DNA of 64,000 nt from Lewinellaceae bacterium (GTDB lineage Bacteria; Bacteroidota; Bacteroidia; Chitinophagales; Saprospiraceae): contig JADJSY010000016.1 of NCBI GenBank assembly GCA_016711435.1, positions 1-64,000 of the forward strand. Reading direction: 5' to 3'. Shown one piece after another: positions 44,255-53,686 of the stretch (within the stretch, counting starts at the first letter, position 1; every line of letters starts with the position of its first letter). Position numbers and translations under genes: made by a program. A model generated the notes under the pieces. The model saw only the letters and a program-made list of their open reading frames with translations. It was not told where the DNA came from and made no database searches.

Positions 44255-47200
44255 ATGTTCTGCATGAAAACCTTTTATACCCTGTTTTTTTCCTTTTGCT
44301 CCTTTTTGGCTATAGCCCAGGCGCCTGTTAATGACAACTGTTCCGGGCTGATAGACCTGGGTGTTGTGCCTTTCTGCTCCAATCCGGCGCAGTACACCAA
44401 TGTTAATGCGACGACCAGCGTGATTGCTGTTCCGGCAGAAAACATTCCGGCCTGCTTCAACAATGAGGCAGACCGCGATGTATGGTTTCAGTTTACCCTT
44501 CCAGCCGATGGCAGCATCGTGGATATCAACATTTCCGTCTTTGGGAATGTATTCGGCAACGGCACCATGCAAATGCCCCAGGTGGCCATTTATCGCGGCG
44601 ACTGCGTATTCGGCGGTTTGGCTGAACTGGATTGTGCAGCCGCTCCCCTGAATGTAAACCAGGTGTCGCTGGAACAATTCGGGCTGACGCCCGGTATTCC
44701 GTACTTCCTTCGGATCAATGACTATTCAGCAACAGCCAACCCCAATGCCGGTACGTTCCGGCTTTGTGTAGAGGAATATGTCCCCGATGTTAATATGGGC
44801 GATGTTGCCGGTACGGAGAGCTGCTCCGGTACTTTATGGGATTCGGGCGGCCCCGATGGCGACTATAGCGGCGGCGAAAACCTGAACTTTACCATTTGCC
44901 CACAGGATTTTCACCAGTGTATCATTATAAATGTGGAGGATTACAATACGGAAAGCGGTTACGACTTTTTGACTTTTTATGAAGGTGAAGATGTTTCAGG
45001 GGTTGAAATCACCCAAATTGCCGGTAATGGCCAGGATTTCCAGGTACAGATTCCAGCGCCCTGCGCTACGATTAACTTCAGTTCAGACGGATTTGTTCAA
45101 AGCGATGGCTTCCAGATTACCTGGGTTTGTTCTCCAGATGCCTGTGTTTTGCCTCCGCCGGCATCCTGTGCCGATCCTGTCAACATTTCCGCATTGCCAT
45201 ATACGGCCAACGGTCTGAATAACTGTTTTTCGGATAACAGTATCAACGACGGCCCCTGTGATTCGGAATTAGGGTTTTTGGAAGGAAGAGACTATGTCTT
45301 TACTTATACCTCTCCGGGAGACGAGTGTATCTCGATTGCAACAACAGGCACCAACTTCGAGTCCGGTTTGGGCGTTTACGACGCTTGTCCGTCTGATCCG
45401 GCAGCGAATTGTATTGCCAGCACCGGTCCTGGCACAAATAATCCTACGATCAATTCACTGTATCTGGAAACACCAGGCACCTACTATATTGTATTCGGAG
45501 CGGGCGACGATTGCGGTGCTTTTAATATTTCGGTCAATACGGCTATTTGCCCAGTTGTGTTGCCGCCGGCCTCTACCTGCGATGTAGCGCTGAACATTGG
45601 CGGCTGCAGTACAACAGTACCCCAGATCATCACATTATTGCCCGGCGGCGGCGATCCCGATTTTATACAACAGGGCGTCAATCAAGGTTGCCTTTTATTT
45701 CCGGCGGAAAACTTTTCTTTCTTCTATTTTGTAGCGGGGGCTGACGGAAAATTCGGTTTTGCCGTAGAAGCCAATAACTCTGCCGAGGCTTCGGATATCG
45801 ACTTTAATGTGTGGGGCGCCATCAACACGGTGGAAGAAGTGTGCGACTATGTGACCAATAAACAACCGATCCGCTCATCCTATGCGGCAGGCGCCGATCT
45901 GACAGGTCTGGCGGATATTCACCCGGAATTGGGAACGCCCGTGCTGGATGATTTTGATTGCGGTAGTCCGGCTACGCCGGGAACCGGTTTTTTAGCCGAT
46001 GACTTTGTACGCCGTATTGATGTGGTGGAAGGCAAAATTTATGTCATCATGCTCGACGACTTTGGCAGTTCTATTGAAGAAGACGGAATTTCCATCAACT
46101 TTGATGTAACCACAGAGGGCGTGTTGGCGGCCATGCCCGATGACATTATGGTGTCTGAAGATACAACTGTTTGCAGTGGTCAGCCGGTTCAGTTGACGGC
46201 TTCCGGTGGTTTTGGATACACCTGGGCGCCCAATCCGAGCCTTTCCTGTGTCAACTGTCAAAGCCCTGTTGCAACTGCCACAGAGACAACCACTTATCAG
46301 GTGCAAGTAGCAACGACCTGCAATTCGGTCAATGCGTTTGTCACTGTAAAAATGGTGGAGTTATCGCTGGGGCCGGACATCACGGTTTGTAATGACGCGA
46401 GTTTTACCTTGAACCCGAATGCGTTGCCCAACGCAACCTATAGCTGGTCCGGCCCTCCGGGTCTGAGTTGTACGAATTGCCCGTCTCCGGAAGTTTCCGG
46501 GTTGACAACAGGCGTTTATTTGTATATCGGGGTACTCACTACGCCCGAATGCATAAAAACGGATACCATACAGGTCACGGTCGTCAACGGGCAACAGCCG
46601 CAGTATACCATCGCAGACGATCAGGCCGTATGTGCGGGCACAACCGTTAGTCTTGGCGGGCCGCCGACAACAGACACTTTTTATGCCTGGGCTTCCATAC
46701 CCGCCGGGTTCACCGATGAAACGTCTAACCCCTCGGTAACGCCGACGCAAACAACCACCTATTACCTGGAGGTTGTCAATGGTTCCTGCCCTGTATCGTC
46801 TTTCGATAGTGTCACTATTTCCGTTTTCCAGCCTCCCGTCCTTGCTGTGCAGGGCGACACCCTGATCTGTCAGGGAGAAAGTGTGGTGCTGGGTACAACC
46901 AACACGCAAAACGGCGTTCAATATGCCTGGACGCCTGCTGATAATTCGCTCAGCGCAGCCAATGTTGCCAATCCGACGGCTACACCGCAGCAGTCGACCT
47001 CTTATGTACTCACTGCCTCCAATCCGGGTTGTGTGGAAACGCGTACAGTCAACGTGGACGTAACTACGATCAGTCTGCAATTAAATGTGGAAGATACGGT
47101 CCTGATATGCCTGGGTACTTCCGTGCCGATTCAGGCTACGGCTACGCCAACGGGCACCCCCGTTGTTTGGACCCCGCAAACAGGGCTTCAGATCAGTTCC

Positions 47201-49246
47201 AACGGCGCTTCCGTGGTAGCAACGCCTAATGAAACAATTTTGTACACCGCTACAGTCACTGTTCCGGGTGGTTTCGAAACGCTGTCTGTTTATGTTGTAG
47301 TCGATAGTTTGCCACTCGAACTGGCCATTCTTCCGTCAGATACTACTATTTGTCAGGGTAGCCAGGTTATTTTAAAAACAACGACTTACGAACCTGCTGA
47401 ATTTCCGAATATCGAATTTTTATGGACGCCGGCAACAGGGCAACTGACGCCGGATAGTTTGTTTAACATGGTGGTGCAACCTGATGATACCATCACTTAC
47501 ACCAGGGTAACCACTAATGGCGCCTGTGTCAGTACCGATTCGGCATTGGTCAATGTGGTGCAGCCGCCGCCATTGACGGTGGTTCCTCCCGTCAGCAATT
47601 TATGTCTGGGTGAAAGTGTGACCCTGAACCTCACCGTGCCGGCCGGCGTGGAAGAAATCATGTGGTCGCCTGAAATAGGGCTTTCCTGCACGGAATGCGA
47701 TGATCCGGTGGCTACCCCGCCGGCTACGACTACCTATACGGCCACCGGCATGTTTGACGGGTGCCCGACCAGCGTATCCGCTACGGTCAATGTGACCAAT
47801 CCGCCTGCTTATCAGTTCCCGGACGATGTGAATCTTTGCGGCGGCGAGTCCATTACGCTGAATCTGATAAATGACCCCGGCGCTATGTACACCTGGACCT
47901 CTACCGATCCTGCTTTCGGCACGGTAACCGTGGCACAACCAACGATCACACCAACGCAAACCGCCACTTATACCTTGCAGGCAACCAATGGCTGTGCTGT
48001 AACGGCTTCGCTTACGGTGACGGTAGCCAACGGGGTGCTTACTACGGACGGCGACACGACGATATGTTCCAATTTCAGTACGCCGCTTTCGGCATCGGGC
48101 AATTTGCCGGGCGCCTACCTCTGGAGCACCGGCTCCACCCAGCAAGCCATAGTGGTATCGCCTACTGTTACCACAACGTACACGGTTACTTATACTTATG
48201 GCGACAATTGTATCCTGACGGATGATATTTTGGTCAATGTGCAGGGAGAGGGAGCAGCGCTTACTTTCCCGGCAGACATACAACTTTGCCCGGGCGAAAG
48301 TGTCACCCTGAACTCGACCATCACGGCGGGCGCTACTTACTCCTGGACTGGGACGCCGGGCGGATTCAGTTCTACAGCGGGTGGACCTACGGTGATGCCA
48401 CCTGTGTCCACCACGTACTCCGTGACTGCCACGCTTGGTAATTGCGTCCGTACGGAAAGTATATCGATTGTGGTTTTCAGCGGCGTGACGTTGACTGCCA
48501 GCCCCGATATTACCATTTGCCAGGGCTTGAGTACTACACTGACTGCTACCGGTTCGGTCACAGGCAACTATCTTTGGACACCTGGGGGGACAATGCCCAA
48601 TATTACGGTTTCCCCTTCCAATACCACGACCTACAACCTGCTTTACACCTACGGAGACGGTTGTACTTTGACAGATATGGTTACCGTAACTGTCATACCT
48701 AATTTCGACGTTCCGATCGAAGCCACACCTGATACCAACCGCATTTATGTCGGTACACCGCTGGAACTCATGGCGATTGTGACGCCTACACAAAGCCTGA
48801 CGAATTTCCAGTTCCAATGGTTTGAAAATGGCGCCGCATCCGGTTCCGGCGAGAGTTACAGCGCAGTACCTTCCACACAGGACAGCGCCAGGTTTACCTA
48901 TGTCCTGGTAGCCACTTCCCCCAACGGTTGTATCTCCTCCGATACCTTCTCACTGACGGTATTGCCACCGGTTGTGGTCATTCCGAATGCCTTTACGCCC
49001 GGAAATGATGAATTTAACAACACCTTCGGGCTGGTAATTCTGGGTGGCGACGTAACTGTTGAAAGTATGGAAGTGTACAACCGCTGGGGCGAAAAGGTAT
49101 TCACCAGCGAAGAACCGAATGCCCGTTGGGATGGTCGGGTAGACGGCAATGAAGCGCCTTCCGACGTATATGTGTATGTTATCAAATGGCGGCGGGGCGA
49201 TGGCGCGCTGGAAGTGGCGCATGGTGATGTGACGCTGCTGCGTTAA
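44255..49246 (+). CDS. Giant multidomain surface protein with gliding-motility C-terminal domain
   Basis: This 1,663-residue protein has a signal peptide (MKTFYTLFFSFCSFLAIAQ; ATG 44255 or 44264). Residues 24-170 form a beta-sandwich with repeated Cys pairs; about 185-290 is CUB-like (CSGTLWDSGGPDGDYSGG, YDFLTFYEGEDVSG); about 300-640 has two more beta modules. From about 640, eleven or twelve Ig/PKD-like repeats of 75-85 residues follow, each with D-x-x-I/L-C-x-G and x-P-x-x-T-T-Y (for example PDITICQGLSTTLTA). The end (VIPNAFTPGNDEFNNTFGLV, MEVYNRWGEKVFTSEEPNAR) is the gliding-motility-associated domain that directs type IX secretion. It is likely an adhesin or matrix protein. Confidence 0.9.
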   Translation: MFCMKTFYTLFFSFCSFLAIAQAPVNDNCSGLIDLGVVPFCSNPAQYTNVNATTSVIAVPAENIPACFNNEADRDVWFQFTLPADGSIVDINISVFGNVFGNGTMQMPQVAIYRGDCVFGGLAELDCAAAPLNVNQVSLEQFGLTPGIPYFLRINDYSATANPNAGTFRLCVEEYVPDVNMGDVAGTESCSGTLWDSGGPDGDYSGGENLNFTICPQDFHQCIIINVEDYNTESGYDFLTFYEGEDVSGVEITQIAGNGQDFQVQIPAPCATINFSSDGFVQSDGFQITWVCSPDACVLPPPASCADPVNISALPYTANGLNNCFSDNSINDGPCDSELGFLEGRDYVFTYTSPGDECISIATTGTNFESGLGVYDACPSDPAANCIASTGPGTNNPTINSLYLETPGTYYIVFGAGDDCGAFNISVNTAICPVVLPPASTCDVALNIGGCSTTVPQIITLLPGGGDPDFIQQGVNQGCLLFPAENFSFFYFVAGADGKFGFAVEANNSAEASDIDFNVWGAINTVEEVCDYVTNKQPIRSSYAAGADLTGLADIHPELGTPVLDDFDCGSPATPGTGFLADDFVRRIDVVEGKIYVIMLDDFGSSIEEDGISINFDVTTEGVLAAMPDDIMVSEDTTVCSGQPVQLTASGGFGYTWAPNPSLSCVNCQSPVATATETTTYQVQVATTCNSVNAFVTVKMVELSLGPDITVCNDASFTLNPNALPNATYSWSGPPGLSCTNCPSPEVSGLTTGVYLYIGVLTTPECIKTDTIQVTVVNGQQPQYTIADDQAVCAGTTVSLGGPPTTDTFYAWASIPAGFTDETSNPSVTPTQTTTYYLEVVNGSCPVSSFDSVTISVFQPPVLAVQGDTLICQGESVVLGTTNTQNGVQYAWTPADNSLSAANVANPTATPQQSTSYVLTASNPGCVETRTVNVDVTTISLQLNVEDTVLICLGTSVPIQATATPTGTPVVWTPQTGLQISSNGASVVATPNETILYTATVTVPGGFETLSVYVVVDSLPLELAILPSDTTICQGSQVILKTTTYEPAEFPNIEFLWTPATGQLTPDSLFNMVVQPDDTITYTRVTTNGACVSTDSALVNVVQPPPLTVVPPVSNLCLGESVTLNLTVPAGVEEIMWSPEIGLSCTECDDPVATPPATTTYTATGMFDGCPTSVSATVNVTNPPAYQFPDDVNLCGGESITLNLINDPGAMYTWTSTDPAFGTVTVAQPTITPTQTATYTLQATNGCAVTASLTVTVANGVLTTDGDTTICSNFSTPLSASGNLPGAYLWSTGSTQQAIVVSPTVTTTYTVTYTYGDNCILTDDILVNVQGEGAALTFPADIQLCPGESVTLNSTITAGATYSWTGTPGGFSSTAGGPTVMPPVSTTYSVTATLGNCVRTESISIVVFSGVTLTASPDITICQGLSTTLTATGSVTGNYLWTPGGTMPNITVSPSNTTTYNLLYTYGDGCTLTDMVTVTVIPNFDVPIEATPDTNRIYVGTPLELMAIVTPTQSLTNFQFQWFENGAASGSGESYSAVPSTQDSARFTYVLVATSPNGCISSDTFSLTVLPPVVVIPNAFTPGNDEFNNTFGLVILGGDVTVESMEVYNRWGEKVFTSEEPNARWDGRVDGNEAPSDVYVYVIKWRRGDGALEVAHGDVTLLR

Positions 49247-49250
49247 AAGG

Positions 49251-49370
49251 AACACATAGGGCAGTAGGGTGTTTAAACATGTAGAGTAGTATTTTAAACA
49301 CATAGGCACATAGAACACAAGGCGAGGCTTTTTGCTGTGTGTGTTTTTAATGCCTATGTGTTTACGTGTT
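49251..49370. repeat. ACACATAGG-type repeats after the surface protein
   Basis: AACACATAGG, AACACATAGGCACATAG and complements (GCCTATGTGTTT) are scattered and partly inverted between the surface-protein stop and the next gene. Related words (CACATAGGGGC, GGCCTATGTGG) lie at 49835-49866. Confidence 0.5.
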
Positions 49371-49414
49371 TACTTTTTACCTAATCGTTTAATCATTAAC
49401 ACAATTCCTTGTTT

Positions 49415-49812
49415 ATGTACCATTTAACTCAAAAGTATCTGAATGACCTTACCTATCAAATTATTGGAGCAGCCATAGATGTTCTAAGGAACTTGGCCAG
49501 GGCTCTGGAGCAAGTTTATGAATCATGCCTTGCTTATGAATTAAAACAACGTCAATTCAAAGTTGTCAGTCAACAGTCAGTTCCGATTCATTATAAAGGA
49601 ATGATGCTTGAAGCCAATTTGAGATATGATCTTCTTGTAGAAGACAGCATTTTACTCGAATTGAAGGCTGTCGAGGTTTTACACCCGGTGTTTGAAGCTC
49701 AGTTGTTGACCTATATGTACCTGCTTGAAAAACCTAAGGGATACTATTCAATTTTTATTGCACCAATATCTTTAAGGAAGGTCAGAAAACTTTTGTTAAT
49801 GATATTTTCTGA
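49415..49812 (+). CDS. GxxExxY-family protein (masked indels)
   Basis: The core matches the GxxExxY family of about 130 residues: LNDLTYQIIGAAIDVL, VYESCLAYELKQRQFKVVSQ, SVPIHYKGMMLEANLRYDLL and ELKAVEVLHPVFEAQLLTYM. The signature looks damaged (LARALEQVYE), but three small base insertions would restore VHKELGPGLLEQVYE with no net frame change. After 49738 a frame change recovers GILFNFYCTNIFKEGQKTFV to a stop at 49812, the normal family C-terminus. The family resembles restriction-endonuclease-like folds but its role is not established. Confidence 0.75.
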
Positions 49813-49876
49813 GCATTGCCAAAAGATTAGGCGCACATAGGGGCTATATGCCCTATGGCCTATGTGGTAAAAATTG

Positions 49877-49884
49877 TACCTTTG
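49877..49884 (+). promoter_or_regulatory. -7 box for dusB
   Basis: TACCTTTG is an exact TAnnTTTG match, 19 bases before the dusB start. Confidence 0.6.
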
Positions 49885-49902
49885 CGTTTCAATTTTTTTT
49901 GA

Positions 49903-50907
49903 ATGGTTAAAATCGGCAATGTCGAACTGGGGGATTTTCCGCTGCTTCTGGCGCCTATGGAGGATGTGAGCGATCCGCCTTTTCGGAAGCTCTGTAAAGA
50001 ACACGGCGCGGATATGGTCTACACTGAATTTATCAGTGCGGACGGCTTGGTGCATGAGGCGAAAAGCACCTTTCAGAAACTCGAAATATTCGATTACGAG
50101 CGCCCTATAGGTATACAGTACTTTGGCGGACAATTAGAGAACATGATCGAGGCTGCGGAAATTATCGAAAGTAAAAACCCTGATGTTATTGATATTAATT
50201 TCGGATGTCCGGTAGCCAAAGTAGCCTGCCGCATGGCCGGCGCGGGTTTGTTGCGCGATATTCCACACATGGTACGGCTCACGGAAGCGGTTGTAAAAAG
50301 TACCAAACGACCTGTTACCGTAAAGACCCGCTTAGGCTGGGACGACGCCACTATTAATATCGTAGAAGTAGCGGAACGGTTGCAGGATATTGGTATTCAG
50401 GCACTTACGATACATGGCCGCACCCGCGCACAGATGTATAAGGGAGAAGCCAACTGGGAATGGATTGCCAAAGTGAAAAACAACCCGCGTATACATATTC
50501 CCATTTTTGGAAACGGCGATGTTGATTCGCCGCAAAAAGCGCTGGAATACAAAAACCGGTATGGTACCGACGGTATCATGATCGGCAGGGCCAGCATTGG
50601 TTACCCCTGGGTGTTCCGCGAGATCAAGCACTATTTTGCAACCGGCGAATTGCTGCCACCGCCCGATATTCACGAACGGGTACACGCGGCGCGCCAACAC
50701 CTGCGCGACAGCCTTGCCTGGAAAGGCCCGAAACTCGGCATACTCGAAATGCGCCGCCATTACGCTCCCTATTTAAGGGATTTGCCGCATATCAAACCCT
50801 ACCGGGCGCGATTGGTAACAGAAATGGAACCGGATACCTTGTTCGCTATTTTAGATGAAGTGGAGGAAGTGTACGCCGGTGAAGAGATGATGAGTTTAAT
50901 GCTCTAA
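49903..50907 (+). CDS. dusB: tRNA-dihydrouridine synthase
   Basis: This 334-residue FMN enzyme reduces uridine to dihydrouridine in tRNA with NADPH. It has the Dus signatures LLAPMEDVSDPPFRKLCKEH, DINFGCPVAKVACRMAGAGL with the catalytic Cys, VTVKTRLGWDD, ALTIHGRTRAQMYKGEANWE and GNGDVDSPQKALEY with GIMIGRASIGYPWVF. Length and order match bacterial DusB. It has its own -7 box. Confidence 0.93.
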   Translation: MVKIGNVELGDFPLLLAPMEDVSDPPFRKLCKEHGADMVYTEFISADGLVHEAKSTFQKLEIFDYERPIGIQYFGGQLENMIEAAEIIESKNPDVIDINFGCPVAKVACRMAGAGLLRDIPHMVRLTEAVVKSTKRPVTVKTRLGWDDATINIVEVAERLQDIGIQALTIHGRTRAQMYKGEANWEWIAKVKNNPRIHIPIFGNGDVDSPQKALEYKNRYGTDGIMIGRASIGYPWVFREIKHYFATGELLPPPDIHERVHAARQHLRDSLAWKGPKLGILEMRRHYAPYLRDLPHIKPYRARLVTEMEPDTLFAILDEVEEVYAGEEMMSLML

Positions 50908-51007
50908 TTTGATGATAGTACTCAAGCAAAATGAGTTTGAACTAATTCTTTTGTAACTCATTGCTTTTCATTGCCTTTTGGCTTTTGCTATTTTTGCCCT
51001 TTTACTT

Positions 51008-52462
51008 ATGTTGTTTTCCATAGAACCCCACGAACGCAAAGTGTTGCAACTGGTTGGCCAATGCGCCCGTGAAATAGACGTACCGGCATACGTCGTGGGT
51101 GGCTATGTGCGCGACAGATTGCTGGGGCGACCCACCAAGGATATAGATATTGTTTGTGTTGGCGACGGCATTCGGCTGGCCGAACAGGTAGCCTCCAAAC
51201 TTTCCCCGACGCCGAAAGTGGTGGTGTACCGCCGTTATGGTACTGCCATGCTGCGTTGTGAAGGTATGGAAATTGAGTTCGTCGGTGCGCGGCGCGAAAG
51301 TTACCGGGAGGATAGCCGCAAGCCGGAAGTAGAACAAGGTACGCTGGAAGACGACCAGAATCGCCGCGATTTTACGATCAATGCCCTGGCCGTCAACCTC
51401 CATGAAGACTCGTTCGGCCTGATTGTAGATCCTTTTGACGGACTGGGCGATCTGGAGCGGAAAATCATCCGAACCCCGCTCGATCCCGGAAAAACCTTTT
51501 CGGACGATCCTTTGCGCATGCTGCGGGCCATCCGTTTTTCGACCCAACTGGGTTTTACAATTGAACCGAATACCCTACAGGGGATTTCAAAATACCGCAC
51601 CCGGATTCATATTATTTCGAAGGAGCGCATTGCAACCGAACTGGAAAAAATACTGCTCACACCAAAACCTTCCGTCGGTTTCAAACTCCTGTTCGATACC
51701 GGTTTGTTGCAACTGATTCTGCCCGAATTGGCCAATCTGCAGGGTGTAGAAGATAAAAACGGTAAAGGCCATAAAGACAATTTTTACCATACCCTCGAAG
51801 TGCTCGACAACCTGTGCCGTCGCAGCAGTAATATCTGGTTGCGCTGGGCGGCCCTGCTGCACGATATTGCCAAACCCGCCACCAAACGGTTTCACAAGGA
51901 TACCGGCTGGACTTTTCACGGGCACGAATGGGTCGGCGCCAACATGGTGCCTAAAATATTCCGCAACCTGCGGCTGCCGCTGGATTCCAAAATGGAATAC
52001 GTACAAAAAATGGTGCGCCTGCACCTGCGTCCCATCAGCCTGACAAAGGAAGAGGTGACCGATTCGGCAGTGCGGCGCTTACTGTTCGATGCGGGGCCGG
52101 AAATTGAAGACCTCCTGAAACTTTGCGAGTCGGATATCACGACCAAAAATCCACACAAAATGGTACGCTACCTGGAGGGTTACGAATTCCTGAAGCTGCG
52201 TATGTCGGAAGTGAGCCAGGTGGACCGTATGCGTTTGTGGCAACCCCCGATCACAGGCGAAGTGATAATGCAAACATTTGATATTCAACCTTCTAAAGAA
52301 GTGGGCATCATCAAAACGGCCGTCCGGGAGGCCATATTGGACGGCGCGATCAACAACGATTTTGAAATGGCTTTTCAACGTATGCTGGAAGAAGGGCAGA
52401 AATTGGGGCTGCAAGGACAAAAAACAGCTGCGGACTTTTCAGGAATGAGGAATGAGGGATGA
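51008..52462 (+). CDS. cca: CCA-adding tRNA nucleotidyltransferase / HD-domain protein
   Basis: This 484-residue class II nucleotidyltransferase repairs or adds the 3' CCA of tRNA. The head shows AYVVGGYVRDRLLGRPTKDI and DIDIVCVGDG with the metal-binding acids, then YGTAMLRCEGMEIEFVGARR, NRRDFTINALAVNL and PLRMLRAIRFSTQLGFTIE. An HD phosphohydrolase domain follows (HTLEVLDNLCRR, LHDIAKPATKRF, HGHEWVGANM), as in the PcnB/Cca group of Bacteroidota. The start at 51008 puts the motif at residue 28. The last eight or so codons (FSGMRNEG) read into an AATGAGG repeat that supplies the stop. Confidence 0.9.
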   Translation: MLFSIEPHERKVLQLVGQCAREIDVPAYVVGGYVRDRLLGRPTKDIDIVCVGDGIRLAEQVASKLSPTPKVVVYRRYGTAMLRCEGMEIEFVGARRESYREDSRKPEVEQGTLEDDQNRRDFTINALAVNLHEDSFGLIVDPFDGLGDLERKIIRTPLDPGKTFSDDPLRMLRAIRFSTQLGFTIEPNTLQGISKYRTRIHIISKERIATELEKILLTPKPSVGFKLLFDTGLLQLILPELANLQGVEDKNGKGHKDNFYHTLEVLDNLCRRSSNIWLRWAALLHDIAKPATKRFHKDTGWTFHGHEWVGANMVPKIFRNLRLPLDSKMEYVQKMVRLHLRPISLTKEEVTDSAVRRLLFDAGPEIEDLLKLCESDITTKNPHKMVRYLEGYEFLKLRMSEVSQVDRMRLWQPPITGEVIMQTFDIQPSKEVGIIKTAVREAILDGAINNDFEMAFQRMLEEGQKLGLQGQKTAADFSGMRNEG

Positions 52463-52500
52463 GGAATGAGCGGCACAATTTCCTCATTCCTCATTCCTGA
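52441..52500. repeat. Inverted AATGAGG heptamer repeat at the cca stop
   Basis: GAATGAG, GAATGAG, GGATGAG, GAATGAG (52441-52470) face TCCTCATTCCTCATTCC (52481-52497). The cca stop codon TGA lies in the left block. Confidence 0.65.
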
Positions 52501-52533
52501 AAACCATTCCCCCCAGTCTGTGTTTCCGCTATT

Positions 52534-52929
52534 ATGGAATCAGATTACTTACGAGACGAACAATTGCTGACAGCGCTTCGGCCTGATCTGCAACTTCCGG
52601 TGGAAAAATCCTTGCCCGAGGAAGTATTTCAAAACCAGACCCTGCGTCCAATTTTGAAAATGCAGCACATATTATTGGCGCAACTTTTCCAACATTACAT
52701 TCACAAAAGGAAGGATATTTATTTTACCCTGACCAAAAAAGCGAAGCAGGACTGGATAGCACACAGCGTGCGAACCGATTTGCGCTTTAGAAATCTGTTG
52801 GTGGGTACCATTATCGGGCATTTCACGGCTGCTGAACTGGAATTTTTTCATTCCAATGAAGCGGGTTGTATGCGGCGCATCATCGATTTGCTGGTGCAGC
52901 GATTGCAGACGGTGGATTATAAGTTGTGA
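52534..52929 (+). CDS. Conserved Bacteroidota protein, unknown function
   Basis: This 131-residue helical protein is of a kind I recognise from other Bacteroidota, sometimes labelled glyoxalase without clear reason. Its features are ESDYLRDEQLLTALRPDLQL, FQNQTLRPILKMQHILLAQL, YIHKRKDIYFTLTKKAK, LRFRNLLVGTIIGHFTAAEL and a helical end. No catalytic motif is seen. It is 72 bases after cca and ends 16 bases before a palindromic element shared with a convergent DUF2147 gene. Confidence 0.7.
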   Translation: MESDYLRDEQLLTALRPDLQLPVEKSLPEEVFQNQTLRPILKMQHILLAQLFQHYIHKRKDIYFTLTKKAKQDWIAHSVRTDLRFRNLLVGTIIGHFTAAELEFFHSNEAGCMRRIIDLLVQRLQTVDYKL

Positions 52930-52944
52930 TTTTTTGATAAAAAG

Positions 52945-53026
52945 GGAACACGGATTGGACGGATTAGACACGGATTTTGATAGAAAACCCCTTTAATCCG
53001 TGTCTAATCCGTCCAATCCGTGTTCC
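52945..53026. repeat. Perfect palindromic ACGGATT-type element
   Basis: Arms 52945-52976 and 52995-53026 are exact inverse copies of 32 bases around an 18-base spacer. The arm itself is a tandem of ACGGATTGG, ACGGATTAG and ACACGGATT. It lies between two convergent genes, as do the copies at 10021 and 15037. Confidence 0.85.
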
Positions 53027-53056
53027 ATCACCCTACATCGGAAAAAATCCATTTTA

Positions 53057-53503
53057 TCAAATTCGCTGCCAGTACTGCGTCCGGTAAAAAGGCCCGAAAG
53101 CCCCACGCACCACCAAGGTATTGGGGTCGCCTTCTTTCAGCCAGAATTTCAGGTTGTACCATTTGCCCTGTTTGGGGTATAGCACTTTGCCTTTGCTCCA
53201 GAATCCACCCGTGTATTGCATGTTTTCAATGATGACCATGCCCAGCATAGGTTTATCCTTTCTGTGATCGCTGCATTGGTCGCAATTGTGGTTCAACGAC
53301 GGGCGCAGCAGTTTGACGATTTTTCCAAAAACCTGCCCGTTTTCTTCATACAATTGAATGTGACTTTTGGCCTCGCCGGTTTCGTCGTCGCGGGTTACCC
53401 AGGTGCCGATTGCCGAGGATTGCGCGGACAGGCTCAGGGAAAAAAACTGCATTCCGATGGCAAGCATCAGGCCGGAAATGGAACAAAATGAAGAGATGAG
53501 CAT
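53057..53503 (-). CDS. DUF2147-domain exported protein
   Basis: This 148-residue protein has a signal peptide (SGLMLAIGMQFFSLSLSAQ) and a DUF2147 beta-barrel: IGTWVTRDDETGEAKSHIQL, NGQVFGKIVKLL, CDQCSDHRKDKPMLGMVIIE, GGFWSKGKVLYPKQGKWYNL and LVVRGAFGPFYRTQYWQR. The family is widespread, periplasmic, and without known activity. It converges with the preceding gene across the palindromic element. Confidence 0.85.
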   Translation of the reverse strand: MLISSFCSISGLMLAIGMQFFSLSLSAQSSAIGTWVTRDDETGEAKSHIQLYEENGQVFGKIVKLLRPSLNHNCDQCSDHRKDKPMLGMVIIENMQYTGGFWSKGKVLYPKQGKWYNLKFWLKEGDPNTLVVRGAFGPFYRTQYWQRI

Positions 53504-53520
53504 AGTGATATGTATTAATC

Positions 53521-53544
53521 AGGGATGAGGAATGAGGGATGAGT
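53521..53544. repeat. GGATGAG/GAATGAG heptamer repeat
   Basis: GGATGAG, GAATGAG, GGATGAG units in the leader region of the DUF2147 gene. Confidence 0.6.
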
Positions 53545-53626
53545 GTAAAACGGGTAAATTTAGTGGTGTTATGCCGGTGTAGAAATCAGTTTTGATTAAT
53601 CTTTTGTAAATGCTTGATTATCAGCA

Positions 53627-53656
53627 CTGATAACCAATAACTGATAACTAATAACT
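53627..53656. repeat. CTGATAA/CTAATAA heptamer repeat
   Basis: CTGATAA, CCAATAA, CTGATAA, CTAATAA in tandem, downstream of rdgB; complement of the AGTTATC type. Confidence 0.6.
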
Positions 53657-53686
53657 ACTTATCAACGCCGGATTACACAAAACATT

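Noticed and set aside
47600..48817. 405-codon open frame on the minus strand
   Set aside because: It lies inside the giant surface gene, in antisense, and encodes an Arg/Cys-rich string without family features. The + strand frame has clear domain repeats.
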